From: Protea cynaroides
Lineage: Eukaryota; Streptophyta; Magnoliopsida; Proteales; Proteaceae
Direction: 5' to 3'
DNA length: 64,000 nucleotides
NCBI GenBank assembly: GCA_028583415.1
Contig: CM053265.1
Location: 21,770,830-21,834,829, forward strand
Every line of letters starts with the position of its first letter. Position 1 is the first letter of the stretch. Position numbers and translations under genes: made by a program. Of this stretch, positions 20,841 to 32,095 are shown piece after piece. The notes beneath the pieces are model-generated. The model had not been told where the DNA came from, made no database searches, and saw only the letters and a list, made by a program, of their open reading frames with translations.

Positions 20841-22144
20841 GACAAAGTCAGAAGAAGAAGCTAGCACAAATGCTGCCATGTATGTTACAGAAAGAGTATT
20901 TGATTATGGCAATGAACAGGTCGTGATCGATAAACCAAGAGATTCGATCAACTTAGGGTTTATTTATAAGTTTTTAAATATATTCACTACATTAAAGATT
21001 GTTCCTGATCTAATGGATGAAGTAAAAATGATAATCCAATTAGACCCCTATCTGTGGATAATACAGGAGGATCTAGAAAAGGGGAGAACCACTCCTGATT
21101 TCACCTTGGATTTTGAAGGGGTATTAAAGTACAAAGGAAGGGTATCCGTGCCTGAAAGTAAAAGATAAGATATTAGGAACAGATTAATGAGAGAAGTCCA
21201 CTCCACATCCTATTCAATACACCCTGGAAGTACCAAGATGCACCATGATTTAAAGAAACTATATTGGTGAAGAGGAATGAAAGTGGACGTAGCTCGATAA
21301 GTGTCTCAATGCCTAAATTGTCAGCAAGTAAAGGCAGAAAGACAAAGACCAGTAGGCTTATTGCAACTGTTGCTGAAACCAGCCTAGAAATGGGCCTGCA
21401 TTACTATGGACTTCGTTATTGGATTACCATTGACTCCCAGATCAGTAGACATAGTCTGGGTAATTTTGGATTGACTTACTAAGACAGCTCATTTTATTGC
21501 TATATGACCTCAATATACCTTGGAGCGGTTAACTAAGCTGTATGTACACAACATTGTCAGGTTACATGGAGTACCAAAAAGCATCGCGTCTAACAGATAT
21601 CCACGCTTTACCTCAAAGTTTTGGGAAGGATTACAGAAGGCTATGGGTACCACATTGAAGTTCAGTACTACATTTCACCCTCAGACTGATGGACAGTTGG
21701 AGCGCCCCATTCAGATTTTAGAAGACATGCTCCGAGCTTGTGTGATTGAGTTTATGGAAACATGGGATGAGAAGTTACCATTGACCGAGTTCGCTTATAA
21801 CAAAAGCTATCAAGCTACTGTACAGATGTCACCTTATAAGCATTGTATGGTAGGAAGTGTCGAACTCCTTTGTTTTGGAATGAAGTTAGAGAATGGAGGA
21901 TCGTAGGACCTAAGTTTGTTAAAGAAACGTGTAAAGTAGTTGACATAATCAAGGAAAGAGTTAAGACAGCTTATAATCGTCAGCAATAGTATGCAGATAA
22001 CCGACACCGAGACCTTGAGTTCGTCAGAGGTATCAAGGTATTCCTGAAAATATCACCCATGTGCAGCTTAAAATGGTTCAGACAGAAAGGAAAGCTAAGT
22101 CTGAGGTACATCGGGCCATATGAGATTCTAGCTAGACTTGGTAG
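20841..22144 (+). pseudogene. Gypsy-1 integrase
   Basis: The zinc-binding part is visible in pieces: HPGSTKMHHDLKKLYW and CLNCQQVKAERQRP (about 21220-21350). In the core, the first catalytic Asp is in ITMDFVIGLP and the Glu in TDGQLERPIQ. The second Asp site, normally SDRDPRF, reads SNRYPRF (about 21589-21606), so the catalytic Asp is Asn. The end continues to RVKTAYNRQQ. Integrase would insert the element copy; this one is broken both in frame and in its active site. Confidence 0.88.
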
Positions 22145-22443
22145 GTGGCGTATCAGTTAGCACTCCCCCTATCCATCTCGAGTGTGCATGATGTATTTCA
22201 TATCTCATTGCTGAAGAAGTACATCCGAGATCCAATACACGTCCTAACAGTGGATCCACTGGATTTGACTGAAGATTTGACATTTGAAGTAGTACCTTTT
22301 GAAATTACTAGTCGAAAGGTTCAGTGTCTTCGTAATCATGACATCTACTATATTAAGGTTACATGAAAAATTAGAGATGTGGAAGAAATTACTTGGGAAG
22401 AAGAGAATGCGATGTGGAAGCAATATCCTCACCTATTAGACTA
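22145..22443 (+). pseudogene. Gypsy-1 integrase tail and chromodomain
   Basis: The frame reads VHDVFHISLLKKYI (the common end of the integrase C domain), then EVVPFEITSRKVQCLRNHDI. After a stop, a DVEEITWEEENAMWKQYPHL stretch follows. That is the chromodomain of chromoviruses, thought to steer integration toward histone-marked chromatin. One stop (about 22364) splits it. Confidence 0.86.
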
Positions 22444-22479
22444 AAAAAATATGTGTAAATTTTGAGGATGAAATTTATA

Positions 22480-22491
22480 TAAGGGGCGAGT
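22480..22491 (+). promoter_or_regulatory. Gypsy-1 polypurine tract
   Basis: The purine-rich AAGGGGCGAGT directly precedes the 3' LTR start (TGTAAGACC at 22492). Confidence 0.85.
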
Positions 22492-23458
22492 TGTAAGACC
22501 CACACTCTAATAATCCGGTCTAACCGTATCATGTCAGGTCTTCCTATCATGGCCGGATCGAGCGGACCAAGTGCATGAAGAAACCACAAGGCTAGGTTTG
22601 TTAATCGACCCAAAACTAGTTAATTTTGAGTGTATGGTTGCATACCTGAGCTGGTATGGTCGACCACACCTTAAGGAAAGTGAGACCACTCAAAATCCAA
22701 TGTGTGGTCGGATATTTGGAGGGTTTGGTCGATGGATTCTGCAACCATACATGTGATCGCAAGATGTTGAGACTGACTCTGAGTTTTTAGAAACTTTCTT
22801 AATCTAAGGGATTTCTTTCCTAGTTGAGGGAAAACTCTATATGGAGGTTTTTCTCTATATAAAGGATGTTCCTTAGCCTATCTTACACTTTTAGAACCCA
22901 AATTGAAACTCTAAACCTAAGAGAGAAAGAGAGAGAGAGGAAAAGAAGGGGAAGGAGGTTTGAAGAGGCAAGCTGAGAGGAAGGAAGGTTTTAGCATGCT
23001 ATAGAAGGCCAAGGTAAGGAACCATCTCTATATAAGTAAATCACATAGTATAAGGTTTTTCCCATTGTAAATTTAATGTAAATGATGTGGAATCTTAACC
23101 ATGAGACCCCATGAACAAAAACTCAAGGGAGATCCATGGAGGGTAGGTTAGAGTGGATAACTTTGCAAAACTTATGAATTAAAGGCCATAGACCAATCAT
23201 AGGGGGAACCCTATTGATAAACCAAGGAATCGACTCATGAAGGAATTGGATTGAGGATAAAATTGAACAACCTTCGTGTGGTCGCAGCCTATGGTCGACC
23301 ACTGAGTAATCAAAGGTCGACCATACGCTCTCGGAAAGATCCTAGAGAAGGTGTAGTCTCATGTCGCGACCATACATATCAACCACACACCTTTCGGTCG
23401 TAAATACTGAGACCATAGGTTCAACAACACCTATGACCATGCATATCAACCACACACC
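22492..23458 (+). repeat. Gypsy-1 3' LTR, truncated
   Basis: It matches the first 930 or so bases of the 5' LTR, including the TATA box (22855-22864) and donor-like AAG/GTAAGG. Homology ends at about 23458; the last 1.4 kb of the LTR is missing and Copia-2 integrase follows. Confidence 0.87.
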
Positions 23459-23730
23459 AAGAAAGCAGCAGCTAGAGGACCTATCTTGAAGTTTATTTGT
23501 AGTATAAGGATGAAGCCATGGATAACAAAGGCACCTATCTTGACCATACATATCAACCACAGCTAGAGGACCTATCTTGAAGTTTATTTGTAGTATAAGG
23601 ATGAAGCCATGGATAAAAAAGGCACCTATGACCATACATATCAACCACACACCAAGAAAGCAGCAGCTAGAGGACCTATCTTGAAGTTTATTTGTAGTAT
23701 AAGGATGAAGCCATGGATAACAAAGGCACC
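23440..23730. repeat. Junction of Gypsy-1 LTR and Copia-2 with three chimeric tandem copies
   Basis: A block of about 65 bases from copia integrase (starting AGCTAGAGGACC) occurs three times, at about 23470, 23561 and 23665. Between copies lies LTR-derived sequence containing CATACATATCAACCAC. The copies switch at short shared words such as ACCTAT, suggesting template switching during break repair. Confidence 0.8.
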
Positions 23731-24350
23731 CAAACACCCTTAGGTGAGTATATGTGGGTTTGGTGTACAGTAAAGCCTCATATAGTAAGACAATGTAATT
23801 GTGAAGTAATGGGAGTCTATTAATGAGGTAGATGGCAGTGGAGGTAGCTTCTAACCAAAATTTACGAGGCATGCTAGCATGGACAAGTAAGGCAAGGGTA
23901 GTTTCAATTAACTGATGGTACTGTTCTCGTTCCTCCACTCCATTTTGTTGTGGGGTGTAGGGACACAAAAACTAGTGAATTATTCCATGGGTTTTGAGGA
24001 AGGAGGTAAACAAATTACTAGTGAATTCACCTCCTTCATCAGAACGAAAATTAATAATGGAACAACCAAGGAGTTTTTCAACATTTGATTTAAATAATTG
24101 AATGATATCAAAAAAATCTGACTTCTGCTTCATAGGAAATAACCATGAAAAACGAGAATATATAGTCATCAATCAATAAAACAAAATATTTGAAATTGGC
24201 ACAAGAAGGGGTGGGGGCAAGGCCCCATAAATCGCAATGTATGAGTCCTAAGGAGCGATGAGTTATTGAGGTTGATAAAGAAAATGAAGGTGATGGCTTT
24301 TTCCGAGTTGACTTGAATTGCATAGCTTGGATTATGTGAGGCCTGTTATT
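23620..24350 (-). pseudogene. Copia-2 integrase (partial)
   Basis: Pieces in two frames give the core: a GLIHCDLWG block near 24230, DDYIFSF and SRFSWLFPM, then FRSDEGGEFTSN (second Asp site, frame 23972-24172). The third block is YTPQQNGVEEREQYH (Glu site) and the end VFGCLCYPWLHPYTTNKLQDR. After the RSSSCCFLG motif the copia sequence turns into the chimeric repeats. A frameshift lies at about 23970. Confidence 0.87.
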
Positions 24351-24679
24351 TGGAGAGTGCTGAGGAGAGAACGTTGAATGGTAGATGACGGGTGTCCAAG
24401 TCTAGCATGCCAATGAGAAATGGGGTGAGTGACGCCTAGGTGAGCTTGAGGTGAAGATGATGAAGCTGGGAACTGAAAAGGATATAGTCTATTATCTACA
24501 GGCCCCTAGTATAGTATCTTCCCGCTATTCTTTCCCTTCACACAACAATCGAATTTGTCAAAAATGAATTCACAGTCATTATCTTTAGAAAATCGATGAA
24601 CTAAGAGAAAGTTAGTAGTAACAGTAGGACAATGGAGAATATTATTTAATTTAAAGGAAGAAAGGAAAAGAGAGGGTAA

Positions 24680-24960
24680 GATGGATGAACCAGTGTGTTG
24701 ATTGGGTAGTCCCTAGCCGTTCCCAACTTGTACTGTATCTGGGTCATCATATGGCGTGGTGATGTGTAAATTGTTAATATCAGGAGTCACATGGTAGGAG
24801 GCACTGGTGTCCAAATACCATGTAGCTAGAGGGGTGAAAGGTTCAGCCACCATTGCTTCTAATTTCTCAGGAGGTTGGCAGGCTTGGTAGGCATGATTCA
24901 TACAATTGTAGCAGTCAATTGCTATGTGGTCCGGTTTCTCATAAATTTGATAAATTGGAT
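24680..24960 (-). pseudogene. Copia-2 zinc knuckle and protease start
   Basis: The minus strand reads YQIYEKPDHIAIDCYN, a zinc knuckle in which both leading Cys are Tyr, then ATWYLDTSASYHVT, the copia protease active site with DTS in place of the common DSG. The protein then continues with frameshifts toward integrase. Confidence 0.82.
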
Positions 24961-25640
24961 GATGACCTTAAGGAGCTCCACCAGATTGTGGAGTGGGCAG
25001 CAAACCACCATGATTTGAAGAGTGACAACCACGTGATGAATGGTGTCCATGAGAGGAGAAGTTCCCATGAAAGTTACCACGGCTACCATAATTGGGTGAG
25101 CCACCATGGTTCGGTGGGTGCTAGAATGCAGCCATAGTTGTGTCTGGTCAGTATTTGTCTCTCCATTTATGGCTGTTTCTTCACACAGTAACTGATTGTG
25201 TAGCTCTTCAAGTGAGAGAGCTAATGTATGTGCTCGAATTCGGATGGATGAACAAAATTTCCTATAAGTAGACGAGAGGTCATCATGAATGTAAATCAGA
25301 AGATCATCATCACTTACAATGGAACCAGATGCGGCGAGTTGATTGGTAAAGGATTTAAATTTTTGAAGATAGCCGCTCATGTAGAGAGTTCCCTTTTTGA
25401 GGCGGCTTAGTTGCCTTTTAAGTGCCATAATATGTTCCAGAGTGGTAGAGGCATACTGCTGCTTCAGAATATCCCAGGCCTTTTTTTGCAGAGGTAATGC
25501 CAATGATGTAAGGTAATGCGGATTTGCTTAATGTGGCGTTAATCCATAATAGAAGCATCTGGTTTTTCTCATACCAGGATGAGTCAACGGCAATAGGAGA
25601 GGAAACTATGCCATCTATTAATAGCATCAACTTGTGGCCT
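24961..25640 (-). pseudogene. Copia-2 gag (UBN2 type)
   Basis: The frame 24922-25503 contains AWDILKQQYASTTLEHIMAL, LKRQLSRLKKG and SLEELHNQLLCEE, the UBN2 gag pattern. The N-terminal part lies in another frame at 25418-25630 (SSWYEKNQMLLLWINATLS). A shift near 25500 separates them. Confidence 0.84.
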
Positions 25641-25877
25641 CGTAGTATTGGTTTGAATAGAGACTTCTAGAGATGATAATTTGGGCCAATCAATTTTTTC
25701 TGCATCAAGCTAGCAATATTAGCTATGACCAGAGGGGAAGAAGAAACCATCGTCGAAACCTGATTGGGGCTGGTTTTAAATGGGGCTGTGGCATTGGTAG
25801 AAGTGTCAGACACCATTTGCAGAGGCTGATTAGAGATAATGCAGAATCGGTAATAGCAATGTTGTTGAGCAATTAAA

Positions 25878-25889
25878 GCTCTGATACCT
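25878..25889 (-). promoter_or_regulatory. Copia-2 primer binding site
   Basis: The minus strand reads AAGGTATCAGAGCT next to the LTR; it matches the Met-tRNA end except at the first base or two. Confidence 0.75.
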
Positions 25890-26210
25890 TGATAAAATAA
25901 TAGAGATGTATGGAGATATTGAATAGAATAATTTTATATGTATATATTGTATTGTCAACGATCCATTATATAGAATTTACATGTAGTGGGATTTGATCCC
26001 AAGATGGTAGGAGGATTACACCATATCATTTACAGATTGCATGAGAGATTACACCATATCATTTATAGATTGTATGAGGTGGCATCCTTATCATATATGT
26101 GTACATCTTGTGATAATATCTACACAATATATTTAGAGAATCATGAATTGATATCGGCTGAGTTGGCTCCTCTATTAGAATTGGAATCCACCGACATGGC
26201 TCCCTTATCA
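25890..26210 (-). repeat. Copia-2 5' LTR, 321 bp
   Basis: The ends are TGATAA (26210) and TTATCA (25890) on the minus strand, a short perfect inverted repeat, next to the primer binding site. The other LTR is not in the window, so the outer edge rests on this terminal symmetry. Confidence 0.7.
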
Positions 26211-26299
26211 ATTGCTAACCATTATCGTATGTGACAGATCTTGAGATCTCATGTGATAATGGTGGTGTGCGATAATGGTGGTGTTGGTGGAGGTCCACT

Positions 26300-26990
26300 A
26301 TCACAGACATGGCTTTGGATCATCGACTTCAAGTTTGTTCCAATGTTGTCAAAAGCTCTAAAGTGATCCAATTTAAATGGGAGAAACCTATAAACCGCAG
26401 GAAGAAACTTAATGTATACAGCTGCTTATTGGGCAATCCGGGTCATGTCGGAGCTGGGGTCATTTTTCATGATTCCAGAGGGATGAGAAAGCATATGTAG
26501 TTGATTTAGGTGTTTGCTTTAATTATCATGGGGAATTCTCTGCGATTATGATCGACATTCATCAAGGTATGGAGGAAGACATTACAAAGCTATGGATAGA
26601 ATCAGACTCTTCAAGTGTAGTGGAAGGCCTCGTGCAATGTAAAGTTCCATGGAGATGCTTGCAGGATTGGGTTTTTGTCGTACCATACTTGGACCAGATT
26701 GAGTATCGGATAACTCATTATTATAGGGAAGGGAATATGGTAGTTGATAGATTAGCCAGCATGCTGCTCATTAGAGCTTACCTATCGGTGGGATGCATGT
26801 CCGGGATTTATTTTTTTAGGATGTTAGCTGGGATGCGTCTGAGAGTCTTCTGTTTCAGTCTGTTTAGTTAGCTTGTGTTCTGCACTCGCTGATGACATTG
26901 CTGGAGGTGTTGTAGGAGCATTGGAAGTATTTTAGTTGTATCTTCTTCTTTTATTTATAATATATTTCTGATTTCTAGCGAAAAATAAAT
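26300..26990 (+). pseudogene. LINE RNase H fragment (second copy)
   Basis: A plant LINE RNase H end in several frames: FKWEKPINRRKKLNVYSC, GAGVIFHDSRG, then the frame 26548-26871 with LWIESDSSSVVEGL and YREGNMVVDRLASM. The acidic ESDS strand and the NMVVDRLA end are diagnostic. The sequence after 26900 is AT-rich and may be a 3' tail. No RT part is present. Confidence 0.82.
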
Positions 26991-27189
26991 GGTTCCTACT
27001 AGCTCATTCCTACATGGGCGAACTCCCACTTGAACTGCTGAACTTGTTACGTCCTATAAAGCTCACTGTAGTTAATTCAACCTAAAAGCTCACTAGGACT
27101 GGATCCATATGACCCCATACTAGCTTGAGTCCTCATCCTAAAGTAACTTTGTTAACTTTATGTACTTTTAAAATAAACTTTGGAAATTA

Positions 27190-27220
<31 letters not shown>

Positions 27221-28111
27221 CAATCTTCTTGCTATTAGAGCTACGGATTTTGGCCATTGGTGTTTTTCATTGATTGTGAACTTGTGCTATATTCTTTTGG
27301 AGGAGTGTGCCACTTGTGTGCTCTTGGTAATCCTAAACTTACTTGTAATTTTTGTTTGGTTGACTCAAATACCCAATTACTTAGATTGACGGATCCTGTC
27401 AAAATTACATACATTGTTCGATTCCATCGTGCTTCTGCCTCTATTATAACAACAATATCAAATGTGGTACCACTGGGCAAAAATAGTCATTTTCCTTTTC
27501 AAATGAAGTCAATTTTTAATAAAAGAAAATGATTTCACAAGCAAACACTTCACTATGAAAAATGGAAAAAATATCTCACTATGGAAATGGTACGAGCAGT
27601 ATCTTTTCTATTCATCACCATTCATTTGTATAGCCAAAGGCATGCAACCTTGTTAGCCGATTCAATACGATTCCCCTATTGTTATAATTTTCTAACGACC
27701 TCCTAACAACCCTACAAGTATATAACCTTCTAACAACCTCTATAACAGATTTACATGTAATCAGCCTATCCCATATCGTGGTGGTGGATAAGGAATGGTC
27801 TTGATCATAACAAAAAACATGCCAATGAAATAAAATATTAGACATCAAAATGTTAGTAAAGCGTTGAGATTCTCCATCCCTCCGTATGGAAGTAAAATAT
27901 TGTTGAGAGAATGTAAGTACATTGAACCTGGATCTTTTTGACGTTGGTCCAACTGCTGAGTGGGGAGTGGGGTTCAATGATATGGTTCTCTTTCACTTCA
28001 ATTATAGTAGCCATAAAGCTAAGTTGCAACTCAATGAACAAAGTTGGAAGTTGCAAGTTGCAAGTTGCAAGTTGCCAACAAAATGTAAAAAGTGACTCTC
28101 AAGTGAGGAAG
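26991..28111. other. Stretch without recognised gene
   Basis: It contains a GA microsatellite (27191-27216) and four adjacent AAGTTGC heptamers (about 28045-28073). A Cys-containing 91-codon frame (27257-27532) and a 120-codon minus frame (27615-27977) show no domain I know. Minus-strand phrases around 27640-27790 resemble an LTR leader, but I cannot place boundaries. Confidence 0.5.
27191..27216. repeat. (GA)n microsatellite
   Basis: About 12 uninterrupted GA units followed by six G. Confidence 0.97.
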
Positions 28112-28800
28112 AAGAATCGGTCCAGAGGTCCTGTCTTCCATATTTTTGTCAATCGTATGAGAATCAACCCTTGTAACTCTTGTTGATTCAGTTGCTATAT
28201 GAGACTGACCCTAGCTGACCACAATCCGGATCGTCAATCTTATCTGTTCCCTCAAACACTGTTTATAGCTCATGCATTGTGACCGTTACCAGTCACATAC
28301 CACTTGATCAAAGTAAGCCAAGTTCAATGAAAGGAATTCTGTTTTTAAAATTTAATTAATTATAAAGCTTAGATTATTATGGTTGTAGTTATCAGTTAGT
28401 GTCCCATCTTGGTCGATTATACCTCACACTCTGTCCTCATTCTCCACTCGCCACTTTCCACTCTCTACCAACGAATTAAATTAATAATTATAAATCACAA
28501 AGCTGAACCCCAATTATGCAACGCACTGAGGAAAGTTGAAAGGAAAGTTGAAAGCACACTCCAGCTGCCATTCTACTATTCGACTATTCTACTATTCTAC
28601 TATACAACGTGAAGATATTGTTTCACAAAACTTTTTGGATTTGGAAGTGAATATTCGCATCCACATAGATCCTTCCAGATTGGTGAAAGAGGTTAGGTCA
28701 ATCTGACATCTCACATCGATTAGAGAGTGGAGTTTGGTCGCTTTGTATATTAGTAAGCGATTTCATCCAATAATTCAAGCTTTTGAATTTAAATTTTACA
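28112..28800 (+). repeat. Unit B: partial third copy of the inverted unit
   Basis: Starting at GTCCTGTCTTCC it matches unit A from about 10410 and, in reverse complement, unit C down to 39320. B and C share a further 190 bases past the point where Copia-3 cuts A, ending together at AAATTTTACA. A CACATCG box (28708-28718) with a TATA-like TGTATATTA 27 bases downstream lies near the end. No gene. Confidence 0.85.
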
Positions 28801-29610
28801 TTGTTGTAATTTAATTATAATTTTCTTTTGTAATATTATTTTTATAGTAGAAAGTAAAGTTTTAAAATAAAGTTATTTTGCTTTTTTTCTTTTTATAATA
28901 TGTGGTTTGAAAGGGTAGTGAGGTGGAGCTAGTGAGGTTAGATCCCAAGACCTCAAGATGACACAAGTATGGTTGGTTTCTTTCTTGTCCCACATGGGAA
29001 GTGAAAGAGGTTGTAAGGTACCTTATATATATATACTTTTGAGAACTATATGGGATAGAGTAATTTAGAGGGAAGTTTCCCTCCTCCCTTGTATTTAGGT
29101 CGACTCCGGATTGCTTTTCACACACGCGCGCATAACGAGCCTAACCGAGCCGAGCCGGTCGTGTCGTGGCGCGGTGCCAGTGTGGGGGTGGGTCAACTCA
29201 ATATATATTTTTTAGAGTTGAGTTATTTTTTGTTTATGTTGGGTCGGATGCGGTTCATTCCATGACCCAAACCAAACCGGATTAATTAGCTAATAAATAT
29301 AATTATTCAAAGGGACACACTCTTACCAAAGGGGTTTGATCTGAACGCTTGGATTAAGATCAATCAATCCAAGCCGTTAAGATTATAAGGACACATCCAT
29401 TCAATGGAACATATCCTTTGGAAAAAGATGCGATCTCAACAGTCAGATTAGATTCAAATAATTGAAACCGTTATATTGTAGAAGTGCATCTATTCAATAG
29501 AACAGATCCTTTGGTAAGTGGTGTGATCTAAACCATCAGATTAGGATCTGATGATCTGAGCTGTTGGAATGAAATGACATACTTACATCTAAGGGTACCC
29601 AGAAAGGGCA
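28801..29610. other. Spacer with degenerate ~95 bp repeats and promoter-like words
   Basis: CCCACATGGGAAG (about 28988) followed by TATATATATACTT (about 29023-29036) looks like an LTR promoter. About 29313-29570 holds three degenerate ~95 bp repeats, each with an ACA(C/T) ... CTTTGG ... TGATCT theme. No protein is recognised. Confidence 0.5.
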
Positions 29611-31988
29611 TGTCACACCCCAATTCTAGACTAACTAATGGTGTGATGAACTGTCATGAGAACCAACGGTTCAAACTAGGATCTTGTATAGGCTGTGCCA
29701 ACCATGTTAAACCAAAATACATTCCACATTAATCAGAGATAATAAAGTAAATAGCAGAAGTCTTATTAATAATGAATTGAGGTCTAACATGATAAATAAT
29801 TAAATAATTCAGTTATCTCCAAGTAACCAAAACAAAATTAATATATATTACAAGTATCAAAATACAGAAATAAAATACTTAGTGTAATCACGGTGGAAAC
29901 ACTTGCTTGATGAGTCTTACTTGTCCTCCACAGCTTGCACATCTATAGCCGTCACATGTCCATACGTTGATGTATCCATGTAGTCTTCAACAGTAACATC
30001 TGCAACATCAGAAACTAAAAAGAATTACTCGTGCGAGGGTCAGCTCTCCAACATGAGCTCAGTAAGTAAACAAAACAATACAACAAACATATGCATGCAT
30101 TCAATTTATATCTTTGGTCTGATTTTAAAGTTTGTAATGTGCTATAGAAAGGTTTGGAGGCCACCGCACCTCTATACATGGGTGTATAAGCCCACTCAAT
30201 GGATCAAACACTATTGTCGTACACATCCACTCCACCATGGAATAGAGATAGTGCTAAAGTGTTCGGATCACACACCGCCAACACTTCCCCTGATGTCCTA
30301 CCCATACCAATATGTAAGCCCCTATTGGCTAGGGCTTGTAAACGGGACTCGCAACTAACCAATTCTAATGCCATCCCGTGTATCCAAGGCCTCACCTTAG
30401 CATCCATCAATACATCCATAGAGATAGAGCTAAGGCCCGCCGGTAGAATCAAAGACCACACGGTACGAGACCACCTACCATGATGTCCTACGACGTAATA
30501 GTTCTGCTAAGGTAATGGCAATATGACGATGTCAGTGGGCAAGACTTGTGTAGAGATAGAGCTAGAGTCTGGTGATCAGGTTGAACCACAATGCCATGTC
30601 CTCCCCCTGATGCTCCACTAGCATTAAGCACACTAACCACACACACAATCACATGCCTATTCCTAGCATCATCATCATGTTATAAATAGAAATAAATAAA
30701 TATACATGAGCAGTAATAACAAAAATATTGGATGACATGTGATATGCACATTACAAGCATACAAGCATAGAAACATTCGTTGCATTAGACAAATAAAGTA
30801 AAACAGTTTGTTATTATCCAAGTAGTTTAGGTCTTATTTTCTCACCTTTGATTGATATTTGTTCCTCTCCCAAGCTTTGAAAGACACTTTGAATCTATTG
30901 GGAAGCTAAACAATTAATGCATTTAAGTTAGGGTTCAAGTTTACCAAGTTACGATAGTCAAAAACCATATCTGGTTTCAAAATATACTTGTTGTTATCAT
31001 ATGGTCGATACCCTATGGTCGATCCTATGGTCGCAATATATGCAACTGTACGACGTACAGTCGATACCCTATGGTCGCACTATATGCGAGCATACCTGTG
31101 ACCATACCTTTCCTGAATTATTTTTGAATGGCTATGGTCGATACTCTGGTCATCCTATGGTCGACTATAGCTGTGATCATATGTAGTCAGGTTAATTTTT
31201 ACTTCTCATATGAGTTCCTCCTCTTGGCTCATCAATGAGATTCATCCTAAAATCATCCTATGACCTTTAATCAGAGTTTATCCTTATCAATTATCCCTAC
31301 CCTACTCTCTATGGTTTTTCATAGAAAACCTATAATCGAATCATTGTATTAGGTTCCATATATCAATTTGAAAAGAACCAATTCTATCTAATCTACCCTA
31401 TAGAGTCAAGTCCATACCTTAAGCTTGCTGTAGAGAGATAGAACTCTTCTCTGCAAAACCTTTATTTTAGCCTTCTTTCCCAAATCTCTTTCTCCTTTTC
31501 TTCCTCTCTCTCTTTCTCTCTTAGGTTTAGAGTTTCAATTTGGGTTCTAAAAGAGTGAGAGAGGCTAAGGGATGCCGTTTATATAGAGAAAAACCTCCAT
31601 ATAGAGTCCTCTTTCAATTAGAAAAGTGCTCCTTTCAAATTAGGAAAGTTTCCTAAACACAGAGTCAGTTCTGGATTCATAGGGTCGATCGTGCTGTCAC
31701 ATAATCCGTCGACCATATGTTTTCAAAAGAGTCGACCATACGTTGTACGGTCTCAATATGGTCAACCATACGTGCGATCGTACCCCTAAAAAATACCACC
31801 GTTACGTCCAAAATTTACTGGTTTTTGATTTTTAACTGGTTGCTTCCACACAAACTTAAGTAGTCAACCACACCAACTAAATTTGACTTATTGCTCATCT
31901 TGTGGTTTCTTTATTCAATTGGTTCACTTGAGCCATCGGGACATGAGAACGTAAAGTTAGACCGGGTTCGTAGCGTACTGGTCTTACA
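29611..31988 (-). repeat. Gypsy-2 3' LTR, 2378 bp
   Basis: On the minus strand it runs TGTAAGACC (31988) to TGTGACA (29611). TATA at 31577-31588; donor-like AAG/GTATGG at 31417; acceptor-like GATGTTGCAG at about 30000. GGTCGACC words cluster at 30990-31180 and 31680-31770. Confidence 0.9.
29878..30000 (-). other. Conserved 41-codon frame at the LTR end (Gypsy-2)
   Basis: Same position and length as in the sister LTRs: VTVEDYMDTSTYGHV at the front, then AIDVQAVEDK. A premature TAA interrupts it at codon 26 and the usual terminal stop is absent, making this the most damaged copy. Confidence 0.4.
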
Positions 31989-32095
31989 ACTCCATTACCC
32001 TTAATAGTAATTTTGTCCTCGAAATTTGCATGCGTAGGGATCTTACAACTCCTCCATCCTCAAAAGAAATTTCGTCTCTAAAATTTAGATGTACC
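31981..32095 (-). repeat. Tandem duplication of LTR edge plus polypurine tract
   Basis: TCTTACAACTCC followed by a tract and the GAAATTT leader occurs twice in a row (from about 31982 and about 32040) with divergence. Only the first continues into a full LTR. Confidence 0.65.

Larger units (their letters stand above)
12832..23458 (+). mobile_element. Gypsy-1, Ty3/gypsy chromovirus (Tekay/Del-like)
   Basis: Plus-strand order: 5' LTR 12832-15197, Met-tRNA primer site, leader, antisense ORF, gag, protease, RT, RNase H, integrase, chromodomain, polypurine tract, 3' LTR from 22492. RT before integrase defines Ty3/gypsy; the C-terminal chromodomain and long LTRs suggest the Tekay/Del group of chromoviruses. 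The two LTRs look roughly 85-90 % identical by eye, an old insertion. The 3' LTR stops at about 23458, fused to Copia-2. Stops and frameshifts occur throughout. Confidence 0.92.
23459..26210 (-). mobile_element. Copia-2, 3'-truncated Ty1/copia element
   Basis: Minus-strand order: LTR (25890-26210), primer site, gag, protease, integrase. Everything after integrase (RT, RNase H, 3' LTR) is missing, replaced by the Gypsy-1 LTR. ATTGC (26211-26215) is the expected target duplication on the intact side. Confidence 0.87.

Noticed and set aside
28700..28800. U-snRNA gene after the CACATCG/TATA pair
   Set aside because: The sequence downstream does not resemble any spliceosomal snRNA start.
30053..30483. 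Overlapping frames of 85-101 codons
   Set aside because: They lie within the Gypsy-2 LTR; similar chance frames occur in the other LTRs (52234-52500, 61495-61806) in inconsistent phases.
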